From: a virus
DNA: 25,684 bases
Reading direction: 5' to 3' (one strand)
IMG/VR virus record: IMGVR_UViG_3300020141_000812
Span: 1-25,684 of that record
In this document: positions 19,476 to 25,684 of the stretch, one piece after another
Position numbering within the stretch: position 1 is the stretch's first letter
Layout of the letters: every line of letters starts with the position of its first letter
Translations under genes and position numbers: made by a program
Notes under the pieces: generated by a model
Database searches by the model: none
Seen by the model: only the letters and a program-made list of their open reading frames with translations
What the model was told of the DNA's origin: nothing

Positions 19476-22271
19476 ATGGGTCTTACAATTACAGAACTAC
19501 CTAACAGTTCAACAACATTTACAGGTACCGAGGTACTACCTATTGTTCAGAGCGCTATTACATCAAAAGTTAGTTTAAATAACTTGTCAAGCTATTTTGC
19601 TGTAGTGAGTGCTAATAATAATTTTAAAGCAGGTCAAACTGTCAATGGCTCATTAACAGCGGCATCGTTTAAATTATCTGCATCTGATTTTTCACTCGGC
19701 AAACTCAATCAAACCTCAGTAGGTCTAACGAACAATCTTTTTCCTCAAAAATCATCTTATGTAGTCGTAATGGGCCATGGTACTGGTTTTCAAGCTGGTT
19801 TTCAAACTGGTAGTAATGTATCATATTCTAATATGATTGGCTCTAGTGCTGGTGCTAATGCTGGTTATAATGGTAATGCATCATATTCTAATATGTTTGG
19901 AACTAATGCTGGTAATACTGCTGGTTATTCTGCTTCTGGTAATGCGTCATATTCTAATATGATTGGAACTAATACTGGTTATTATTCTGGTTATAATGGT
20001 AATGTATCGTATTCTAATATGATTGGCGCAGCTGCCGGCTTTCAAGCTGGTTATAATGGTAATGCATCATATTCTATTATGTTTGGAACTAATGCTGGTA
20101 ATAGTGCTGGTTATAATGGTAATGCAGCATATTCTAATATGATTGGAAATACTGCTGGTTATTACGCTGGTCAGAATGGTAATGCTTCATATTCTAATAT
20201 GATTGGTTCTGACGCTGGAAGTAATGCTGGTCTTAATGGTAATGCTTCAAATTCTAATATGATTGGAAATACTGCTGGTTATTACGCTGGTAGTAATGCT
20301 ACTGGTAATGTATCAAATTCTAATATGTTTGGAAGTAATGCTGGTAATACTGCTGGTCTTAATGGTAATGCATCATATTCTAATATGATTGGAAATGGTG
20401 CTGGTTATTATTCTGGTTATAGTGGTAATGCTTCAAATTCTAATATGATTGGAAATACTGCTGGTTATTACGCTGGTAGTAATTCTGGTGGTAATGCTTC
20501 AAATTCTAATATGATTGGAAATACTGCTGGTTATTACGCTGGTCATAGTGGTAATGCTTCATATTCTAATATGATTGGAAATAATGCTGGTTATTACGCT
20601 GGTCAGAATGGTAATGCTTCATATTCTAATATGATTGGACGTAATGCTGGTAATAGTGCTGGTAATTATGCTGGTGGTAATGCTTCATTTTCTAATATGA
20701 TTGGACATGATGCTGGTATTAGTGCTGGTTATACTGGTAATGCTTCATATTCTAATATGATTGGTTCTGAAGCTGGAAGTAGTGCTGGTCTTAATGGTAA
20801 TGCTTCAAATTCTAATATGTTTGGACATAATGCTGGTCAGAATGCTGGTTACCAGGGTGATGCTTTAAATTCTAATATGATTGGAAATGGTGCTGGTAAT
20901 AATGCTGGTTATGGTGGTAATGCTTCAAATTCTAATATGATTGGAAATGGTGCTGGTAGTAGTGCTGGTTATTATGCTGGTGGTAATGCTTCATATTCTA
21001 ATATGTTTGGAACTAATGCTGGTCTGAATGCTGGGTATTCTGCTACTGGTGATGTATCATATTCTAATATGATTGGAGCTAATGCTGGTCAGAATGCTGG
21101 TTCTTCTGGCGATGTATCATATTCTAATATGATTGGACATAATGCTGGTAGTAGTGCTGGTAATTATGCTGGTGGTAATGCTTCATATTCTAATATGTTT
21201 GGACATAATGCTGGTCAGAAAGCTGGTTATACTGGTAATGCTTTTAATTCTAATATGATTGGAACTAGTGCTGGTAGTAGTGCTGGTTATAATGCTGGTA
21301 ATGTATCAAATTCTAATATGATTGGAAGTCAAGCTGGAAGTAATGCTGGTCATAGTGGTAATGCTTCAAATTCTAATATGTTTGGAAATACTGCTGGTTA
21401 TTACGCTGGTTATAGTGGTAATGTATCATATTCTAATATGTTTGGAACTAGTGCTGGTCTGAATGCTGGTTATTCTGCTGGTGGTAATGCTTCAAATTCT
21501 AACATGATTGGAAATACTGCTGGTTATACTGCTGGTTATAATGGTAATGCTTCAAATTCTAACATGATTGGAAATACTGCTGGTAGTAATGCTGGTTATA
21601 ATGGTAATGTATCGTATTCTAATATGATTGGTAGTAATGCTGGTAACCAGTCTGGTTATAATGGTAATGTATCGTATTCTAATATGATTGGAGCTAATGC
21701 TGGTTATGGTGCTGGTAATTATGCTGGTGGTAATGCTTCATATTCTAATATGTTTGGAAGTAATGCTGGTAGTAATGCTGGTTATTCTGGTAATGCATCA
21801 TATTCTAATATGATTGGAAATGGTGCTGGTTATAATTCTGGTTATAATTCTGGTGGTAATGCTTCATATTCTAATATGATTGGACATAATGCTGGTTATT
21901 ACGCTGGTTATTCTGGTAATGCATCAAACATAATTGCTATAGGTACCAGTTCAGGTTTAAGTGCTGCTTATGCTGTTGGTACAAATACAGAAAATTCTAT
22001 TTATATAGGACTATCGTCAGGTGCAAAACAAACAGCACAAAAGAATATATTTATAGGAGGCGAAACAAATACAACTAGCCCTAGCGCAGCATCATTATCA
22101 GGATGTATTGCAATTGGTTATGGAGCTCAACCTTCAGAAAGAAATACAATAGCTTTAGGTTCAGCTAGTGTACCATTAAGTGTTATACCAGGCCGTCCTT
22201 TTTCAGGTTCTCTATCAGGATTGAAAATAATGGTAAATGGTATATATTATACTATACCGCTACTTGCATAA
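19476..22271 (+). CDS. Long virion fibre with 34 tandem beta-roll-like repeats
   Basis: The 931-residue protein starts with a head region typical of phage tail-fibre ends (MGLTITELPNSSTTFTGTEV, then LPIVQSAITSKVSLNNLSSYF). Residues 118-818 hold 34 near-identical repeats of 20-22 residues with consensus SNMIGxxAGxxAGYxGNASY. After them the frame moves into a YadA-head-like stretch (NIIAIGTSSGLSAAY, NSIYIGLSSG, CIAIGYGAQ, RNTIALGSAS). Together they suggest a trimeric left-handed beta-roll fibre or adhesin that touches the host. The start at 19476 is chosen because an AATAAATA box ends 5 nt before it, rather than 19470. The codons in the repeats are very uniform, implying recent expansion. Confidence 0.85.
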   Translation: MGLTITELPNSSTTFTGTEVLPIVQSAITSKVSLNNLSSYFAVVSANNNFKAGQTVNGSLTAASFKLSASDFSLGKLNQTSVGLTNNLFPQKSSYVVVMGHGTGFQAGFQTGSNVSYSNMIGSSAGANAGYNGNASYSNMFGTNAGNTAGYSASGNASYSNMIGTNTGYYSGYNGNVSYSNMIGAAAGFQAGYNGNASYSIMFGTNAGNSAGYNGNAAYSNMIGNTAGYYAGQNGNASYSNMIGSDAGSNAGLNGNASNSNMIGNTAGYYAGSNATGNVSNSNMFGSNAGNTAGLNGNASYSNMIGNGAGYYSGYSGNASNSNMIGNTAGYYAGSNSGGNASNSNMIGNTAGYYAGHSGNASYSNMIGNNAGYYAGQNGNASYSNMIGRNAGNSAGNYAGGNASFSNMIGHDAGISAGYTGNASYSNMIGSEAGSSAGLNGNASNSNMFGHNAGQNAGYQGDALNSNMIGNGAGNNAGYGGNASNSNMIGNGAGSSAGYYAGGNASYSNMFGTNAGLNAGYSATGDVSYSNMIGANAGQNAGSSGDVSYSNMIGHNAGSSAGNYAGGNASYSNMFGHNAGQKAGYTGNAFNSNMIGTSAGSSAGYNAGNVSNSNMIGSQAGSNAGHSGNASNSNMFGNTAGYYAGYSGNVSYSNMFGTSAGLNAGYSAGGNASNSNMIGNTAGYTAGYNGNASNSNMIGNTAGSNAGYNGNVSYSNMIGSNAGNQSGYNGNVSYSNMIGANAGYGAGNYAGGNASYSNMFGSNAGSNAGYSGNASYSNMIGNGAGYNSGYNSGGNASYSNMIGHNAGYYAGYSGNASNIIAIGTSSGLSAAYAVGTNTENSIYIGLSSGAKQTAQKNIFIGGETNTTSPSAASLSGCIAIGYGAQPSERNTIALGSASVPLSVIPGRPFSGSLSGLKIMVNGIYYTIPLLA
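19827..21929 (+). repeat. 34 tandem 60-66 bp repeats inside the fibre gene
   Basis: This tract encodes repeats of SNMIGxxAGxxAGYxGNASY: 23 copies have 20 residues, 10 have 22 and one has 21, totalling 701 residues. Length changes are extra residues in the loop just before GNAS, such as NYAGG, SATG or NSGG. Codon choice is highly uniform (AAT, GGT, GCT, TCT), and copies such as those beginning near 20245, 20440 and 20506 are almost identical at the DNA level, as expected from recent tandem duplication or recombination. Repeat number could vary between isolates. Confidence 0.95.
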
Positions 22272-22296
22272 TATGTAGCTAAATGTAAGTAATTAC

Positions 22297-23097
22297 ATGA
22301 AAAACTTTGCAATGGTCTCCGGGTTACCTAGATCAGGATCTACTCTTTTAATGAATATTTTAGGACAGCATCCTGATGTTCATGTAACGCCTACTTCTGG
22401 TATACACGAAGTTTTATGGACAACGCGTAATAATTGGAATACATTTCAAGAGCATCAAGCAGATAAGGTAGCATCTAACCCTAAAAATCTTCAACGTGTA
22501 CTTCAGGCAATGTTGAATTCCTATCACGATACAGATAAACAAATTGTTATTGATAAGCATCGTTCTTGGATTCATAGTATTGAGTTACTTGAATATGTTT
22601 TAGGTAAAAAGGCTAAAATAATTGTTCCAGTTCGTTCAATTACTGAAATACTAGCTTCATTCGAACAATTACACAGAAAAAATGCTCATATTGCTAATGT
22701 ACCTGGAGATTTTTTAATCTCACAAACAACAGAAGGTAGAGTTAATCATTGGTTATCTAATTCAGGTGAAGTAGGTATTGCTTATTCTAGAATAAAAGAT
22801 GCCTTTCAAAAAGGGTACAATAATAGATTAATGTTGGTTGAGTTTGATGAACTGACTCAGCAACCGAAACTCACGATGGAGAGGATATGGGAGTTTCTAG
22901 ATATAGATGCACCAGCACACGATTTTAATAATATAACCCAAATCACACAAGAAGATGATAGTGTAATTGGAATTCACGGACTTCATGATATTAGATCTAA
23001 AGTAGAACCTATAATAAATAAGGCATATTCTATTCTTGGTAATAATATTGTAAATCAATATCAAAATTCGGAATTTTGGAGATTTACACGTAAATAA
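22297..23097 (+). CDS. Sulfotransferase (PAPS-dependent), marine T4-like-phage type
   Basis: The 266-residue protein has the PAPS-binding loop GLPRSGSTLL (9-18) near its N-terminus, then QHPDVHVTPTSGIHE (24-38), VPVRSITEILASF (110-122) with R113 and S121 for the 3'-phosphate, and VEFDELTQQPKLTMERIWEF (181-200). This is the usual layout of small sulfotransferases known from marine T4-like phages. Its target is not visible. It begins 25 nt after the fibre gene and probably shares its transcript, so the fibre, or a glycan bound by it, is a candidate substrate. It is distinct from the sulfotransferase at 1444-2247. Confidence 0.85.
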   Translation: MKNFAMVSGLPRSGSTLLMNILGQHPDVHVTPTSGIHEVLWTTRNNWNTFQEHQADKVASNPKNLQRVLQAMLNSYHDTDKQIVIDKHRSWIHSIELLEYVLGKKAKIIVPVRSITEILASFEQLHRKNAHIANVPGDFLISQTTEGRVNHWLSNSGEVGIAYSRIKDAFQKGYNNRLMLVEFDELTQQPKLTMERIWEFLDIDAPAHDFNNITQITQEDDSVIGIHGLHDIRSKVEPIINKAYSILGNNIVNQYQNSEFWRFTRK

Positions 23098-23126
23098 CTA
23101 AATCTTGTAAGTTTTTATTACTTTTA

Positions 23127-23134
23127 CATAAATA
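23127..23134 (+). promoter_or_regulatory. Late-promoter-like box before the 81-aa gene
   Basis: CATAAATA ends 5 nt before the ATG at 23140, in the 42-nt gap after the sulfotransferase gene. Confidence 0.5.
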
Positions 23135-23139
23135 ATTAT

Positions 23140-23385
23140 ATGAGCTTAAAAATCACTCTCACAACACCAAAGATAATCATCAAGCAACCTGAGATTTCTG
23201 TAACCCTTAATGAAGTTACTATAGATCGTATTGTAGATTTACCTAGCCAACGTAAAGTTGTGGTATTTGTATCGGGAGAGAGAATCGAACTTGACGCCCT
23301 TTCTGGAGATAATTACGACACACCAGAAGAGTGGTCTAATGAAACGTTAATTAATGCAGTTAAAGAGCATTACGGTATCGTTTAA
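23140..23385 (+). CDS. Hypothetical protein, 81 aa
   Basis: I do not recognise this protein. It is beta-rich and hydrophobic in alternation (MSLKITLTTPKIIIKQPEIS, VTLNEVTIDRIVDLPSQRKV, VVFVSGERIEL) with an acidic C-terminal part. The T4-late-like CATAAATA box lies exactly 5 nt before the ATG, so it may have its own late promoter. The strong hairpin at 23412-23442 ends the transcript. A small structural protein is a reasonable guess. Confidence 0.6.
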   Translation: MSLKITLTTPKIIIKQPEISVTLNEVTIDRIVDLPSQRKVVVFVSGERIELDALSGDNYDTPEEWSNETLINAVKEHYGIV

Positions 23386-23411
23386 TTTATAATTTAACTT
23401 ACTAGAAATAC

Positions 23412-23442
23412 ACCCGGATATAACATAGTGTTATATCCGGGT
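23412..23442 (+). terminator. Intrinsic terminator after the fibre-sulfotransferase transcript
   Basis: A perfect 14-bp stem (ACCCGGATATAACA and its complement) has a 3-nt TAG loop and is followed by a T run on the plus strand. It lies 27 nt after the stop of the 81-aa gene. Confidence 0.88.
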
Positions 23443-23461
23443 TTTGTATAATTATATTAAT

Positions 23462-23479
23462 TAGCTTAATGATAAGCTA
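23462..23479 (-). terminator. Weak hairpin downstream of the neck-like gene
   Basis: The stem TAGCTTA / TAAGCTA has a 4-nt loop. On the minus strand it lies about 30 nt beyond the neck gene's stop and is followed by AT-rich DNA without a clear U run. It may be a minor terminator or an mRNA 3'-end structure. Confidence 0.35.
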
Positions 23480-23506
23480 GTATAAATATTGAAAATTGCA
23501 ACCCTG

Positions 23507-24283
23507 TTAATAATAAGTACCATATATATCGGTATTATTAGCATTCATATTAAATACTTTAGTTTGCGATTCTGTATCTATGTCAAAAATATAAGACTTA
23601 GCCTCTGATGCACTAATACCCGGTATATTAGATGAAAGTACACCAGAAGCCGTATTCTCGTATACTTGTTGGTTCTGGCGCTCACCAGATAGACCAGGTT
23701 CGAACGAATGCTCATATCTCTTAGCTTTTACTCTATATACATAATGACCTTGCATCGGGTTAAGAGACGCAATATCTTGATCCACACGCTCAGTTACCTC
23801 AAACCACTTCGATCCACGACCATTAGGTCTGTCACAGCCCAGTGAAGCTAGCTCTATTATATCTCCCGATTTCGGCTCTATTACTTGATTAAACGAGTTA
23901 TAATTTAAAGCAACACCCATTACCGATGTAAATGTCTCTATATGTAAAAACCCTGTAAGTTCGTCGTCAGACGCAAAACCAAATTTAGAAAGATTTATAG
24001 CATTCTCGGATAACTCAATATACATCTGTAGCTCATGAGGACCTGCAAACTGCGATGTAGGCTGTTCACCGTATATTAGATCTGCAGATAGTAAATTAAA
24101 TGTATTAACATAGTATTTAATAGGTACACCAAAACTGTTAATTTGATCTCTAAAAGCAGCATCGTATATTAATTGCTCTGCTTGAAAATTAGCAGGATTA
24201 GAAAACTGACTACACTGTGAAGAAGCTGTAGCAGCAAATACACTTTCTGGAGTACAGTTTTCCCTATTAGAGTTACAAGCCAT
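23507..24283 (-). CDS. T4 gp14-like neck protein
   Basis: The 258-residue protein has the pattern of the T4 neck protein family. Shared features are QLIYDAAFRDQINSFGVPIKYY (37-58), LIYGEQPTSQFAGPHELQMYIE (69-90), LSKFGFASDDELTGFLHIETF (98-118), IEPKSGDIIELASLGC (135-150), KWFEVTERV (159-167) and GHYVYRVKAKRYEHSFEPG (179-197). T4 gp14 helps complete the head and join it to the tail after DNA packaging. The match is by recalled pattern, not alignment, and the C-terminus is not obviously conserved. It overlaps the upstream gene by 11 nt, and both are late-type genes by context. Confidence 0.7.
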   Translation of the reverse strand: MACNSNRENCTPESVFAATASSQCSQFSNPANFQAEQLIYDAAFRDQINSFGVPIKYYVNTFNLLSADLIYGEQPTSQFAGPHELQMYIELSENAINLSKFGFASDDELTGFLHIETFTSVMGVALNYNSFNQVIEPKSGDIIELASLGCDRPNGRGSKWFEVTERVDQDIASLNPMQGHYVYRVKAKRYEHSFEPGLSGERQNQQVYENTASGVLSSNIPGISASEAKSYIFDIDTESQTKVFNMNANNTDIYGTYY

Positions 24284-24668
24284 AGATTTTTGTATTAGGG
24301 GTTTTAGCTCTTAACTTACCGCATTGTCTATGCTCTCCATCCTCAAACATTTCTATTTCAACATTAGAATTACCTATTGTTTTAACACCAGGCTCAAACA
24401 CTATACCATAGCAATTTAATAAGCTTGTAAGATTTATACCTACCATCAGTACATTATTAGTCTTACCCTGACATATACTGTTAATAATAGGGTGTTTATG
24501 ATCGTACTCTTTTACATTATGATTTTTATGTTTTCTTAAGTGAGCTCTAGTCATATCTTTACCATTAAAGATACCCTCTTTGGTACGCACTTTTAATTTT
24601 GATATACCTGAGAAAAAAGCGTTTTCTCTATTTGCATATTCAAGTAAATAATCCTTAAACGTTACCAT
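24273..24668 (-). CDS. Hypothetical protein upstream of the neck gene, 131 aa
   Basis: I do not recognise this protein. It begins MVTFKDYLLEYANRENAFFS and has a basic centre (DMTRAHLRKHKNHNVKEYDHKHP), then LMVGINLTSLLNCYGIVFEPG. The start of the C-terminal part is mixed beta and alpha, with no catalytic motif. A TATAAATA box ends 5 nt before its ATG, directly after the terminator of the acidic protein gene, so a late transcript probably begins here and continues into the neck gene. Confidence 0.6.
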   Translation of the reverse strand: MVTFKDYLLEYANRENAFFSGISKLKVRTKEGIFNGKDMTRAHLRKHKNHNVKEYDHKHPIINSICQGKTNNVLMVGINLTSLLNCYGIVFEPGVKTIGNSNVEIEMFEDGEHRQCGKLRAKTPNTKIYGL

Positions 24669-24673
24669 ATTAT

Positions 24674-24681
24674 TATTTATA
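24674..24681 (-). promoter_or_regulatory. T4-late-type promoter box
   Basis: The minus strand carries a perfect TATAAATA, ending 5 nt before the ATG at 24668. It follows directly after the poly-U side of the terminator at 24683-24717, so a new late transcript probably begins here. Confidence 0.6.
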
Positions 24682-24682
24682 C

Positions 24683-24717
24683 AAAAAAAGCCTGGTAGCG
24701 TTAAACTACCAGGCTTT
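24683..24717 (-). terminator. Strong intrinsic terminator after the acidic protein gene
   Basis: A perfect 12-bp stem (AAAGCCTGGTAG and its complement, loop CGTTAAA) is followed on the minus strand by seven U in a row. It lies 19 nt beyond the stop of the acidic protein gene and just upstream of the TATAAATA box of the next gene. Confidence 0.9.
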
Positions 24718-24735
24718 AAAATTAAATTTGATTAA

Positions 24736-25680
24736 TTATTGTTCGAATAATGATTTACCAGTCTTAAGACTGCCAACTTTGTTATTTTTGCCTACGTTAG
24801 GTTGTTTAGCGTTAGCAATAGCGTGACCATGATCACCGTCAGCTCCTACTTTGTTAGTATAAGCTGATGAAGCACCACCTGATTGAACTTTAAGATTACC
24901 AACCTTATTATTCTTACCCATGTTTACTTCCTTAGCACCTGAAACAGGATTACCAAGGTCTTCTTCATCTTCGTCCCAGAAGCCTTCTTCGTCTTCTTCA
25001 CCAGCATACTCGTCTTCGTCTTCAAGACCTTCGTCTTCAAGACCTTCGTCTTCTCCGCCGATTTCATCCTCACCGCCGTTCATTGCAGCCATAAGAACTT
25101 CATGAAGCTTTTCAGCTGTTGCACGATCAAGTGTAAATGTAACTTCGTCACCTTCACCTTCAGTTTCGTCCTCGATACCGAGTGCGTCAAGTTCCTGCGA
25201 ATCATCCATCTCGTCGTTCATGTCAGAACCACCCATAGGTGAGCTACCTGGCTGCATAACATTTTCGTAAAGCTTATCAAAAATTGATTTTCTTCTCATA
25301 AAATTATTTATGCTCTCCTTAGCAATTTTTCTACTTTCTTTTGCTATTTCTTCATCTTCTTTAGCTTTATAAATACCTGTTTTCTTCGCTTTGGCAGTAT
25401 TATCTATTTTCTTAGTTGCTTCTTTGCTATTTTCGCTCTTTTTAGGCTTGGAGGACTTCTTATCTTCTTCATCCTCATCATAAGAAAGATTATCTATATT
25501 ATATAGATTATCATCAATATCCTGTTTGGACATTGCTTTTTTATCAATCTTAGGTGACATATAACCAGACGTTGTTTGTGGACCGCCTTTAATAAGTGAA
25601 ACTTCACCTATTTCACCAGGTTTAACTTTTGGTCCTAGTTTGCCCTCAGAGACGAGTCTATGTTTCATACCGTTTAACAT
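24736..25680 (-). CDS. Acidic, scaffold-like phage protein with SIFDKLYENVM motif (possibly truncated at the window edge)
   Basis: The 314 visible residues begin at an ATG at 25680, but the frame remains open to the window edge, so the real start may lie outside. The sequence has a basic linker (KKSSKPKKSENSKEATKK), the motif NNFMRRKSIFDKLYENVMQP, then a very acidic stretch (residues about 155-245, rich in E, D and G). Near the end are two related segments, NMGKNNKVGNLK and NVGKNNKVGSLK, and the C-terminus is KSLFEQ. The acidity and helical elements fit a prohead core or scaffold protein, as in T4-like heads, but no family is certain. A strong terminator follows. Confidence 0.65.
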   Translation of the reverse strand: MLNGMKHRLVSEGKLGPKVKPGEIGEVSLIKGGPQTTSGYMSPKIDKKAMSKQDIDDNLYNIDNLSYDEDEEDKKSSKPKKSENSKEATKKIDNTAKAKKTGIYKAKEDEEIAKESRKIAKESINNFMRRKSIFDKLYENVMQPGSSPMGGSDMNDEMDDSQELDALGIEDETEGEGDEVTFTLDRATAEKLHEVLMAAMNGGEDEIGGEDEGLEDEGLEDEDEYAGEEDEEGFWDEDEEDLGNPVSGAKEVNMGKNNKVGNLKVQSGGASSAYTNKVGADGDHGHAIANAKQPNVGKNNKVGSLKTGKSLFEQ

Positions 25681-25684
25681 ACCA

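Noticed and set aside
19827-21929. Regular tandem repeats that could suggest a CRISPR array
   Set aside because: The repeats are contiguous with no unique spacers, and one open protein frame runs through all of them.
23480-23487. TATAAATA on the plus strand as a late promoter
   Set aside because: No plus-strand gene follows; the box faces the end of the neck-like gene and lies beside AT-rich hairpins, so it is probably chance.
24920-25105. Ser/Pro-rich open frame on the plus strand
   Set aside because: It is the complement of the acidic Glu/Asp tract of the protein at 24736-25680; the low complexity explains the open frame.
1-25684. tRNA genes
   Set aside because: I saw no convincing cloverleaf or T-arm sequence on either strand; a tRNAscan run would be needed to exclude a divergent one.

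Overview
The window looks like part of a large, AT-rich genome of a T4-like (contractile-tailed) phage, probably an environmental lineage far from T4. Support: a protein resembling the T4 gp14 neck protein (23507-24283), T4-late-promoter-like boxes next to start codons, a holin plus cell-wall 3D-domain pair, a large repetitive fibre, a homing endonuclease, and dozens of tightly packed or overlapping small accessory genes. The host is not identifiable. The near absence of Shine-Dalgarno sequences would fit a host such as Bacteroidota, or one that uses leaderless mRNAs, but this is inference.

Layout. 2-196 (+) is the tail of an unknown gene. 197-19430 is one long minus-strand block, transcribed right to left. 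Its left end (197-1420) holds the probable lysis pair and small genes. 1444-3139 is a sulfotransferase plus glycosyltransferase cassette flanked by two paralogous small genes. 3429-14190 is a dense array of about 34 small genes, many unrecognised; recognised ones include a metallophosphoesterase, a YopX-family protein, a HAD phosphatase, a cyclic-phosphate-processing receiver (cREC) protein and a thioredoxin. 14187-17271 holds an HExxH protein and a nucleotide-sugar operon (RmlA, RmlB and a reductase resembling the bifunctional NRS/ER epimerase/reductase). 17315-19430 holds a homing endonuclease, a DUF5661-like protein and a PD-(D/E)XK nuclease. 19476-23385 (+) holds a 931-residue fibre with 34 tandem 20-22 residue repeats, a second sulfotransferase and a small protein, closed by a strong terminator. 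23507-25684 (-) is a structural block with the neck-like protein, an unknown protein and an acidic, scaffold-like protein.

How the parts may work together. RmlA, RmlB and the NRS/ER-like enzyme could make an activated rhamnose without RmlC. A glycosyltransferase and two sulfotransferases could then use activated sugar and PAPS to decorate a host surface glycan or a virion protein. The targets are not visible in the sequence.

Most notable signal. A bipartite element (GGAACT, exactly 4 nt, TATAATAAT) recurs nine times on the minus strand between 4.0 and 14.3 kb. In eight of the nine copies it lies 2-5 nt before a start codon; in the ninth it lies 13 nt before. A second, T4-late-like box (TATAAATA or close) lies exactly 5 nt before the ATG of the fibre gene and of two other genes in the right-hand part. 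Both geometries put the start codon at or next to the predicted transcription start, suggesting that this phage expresses many genes from leaderless mRNAs.
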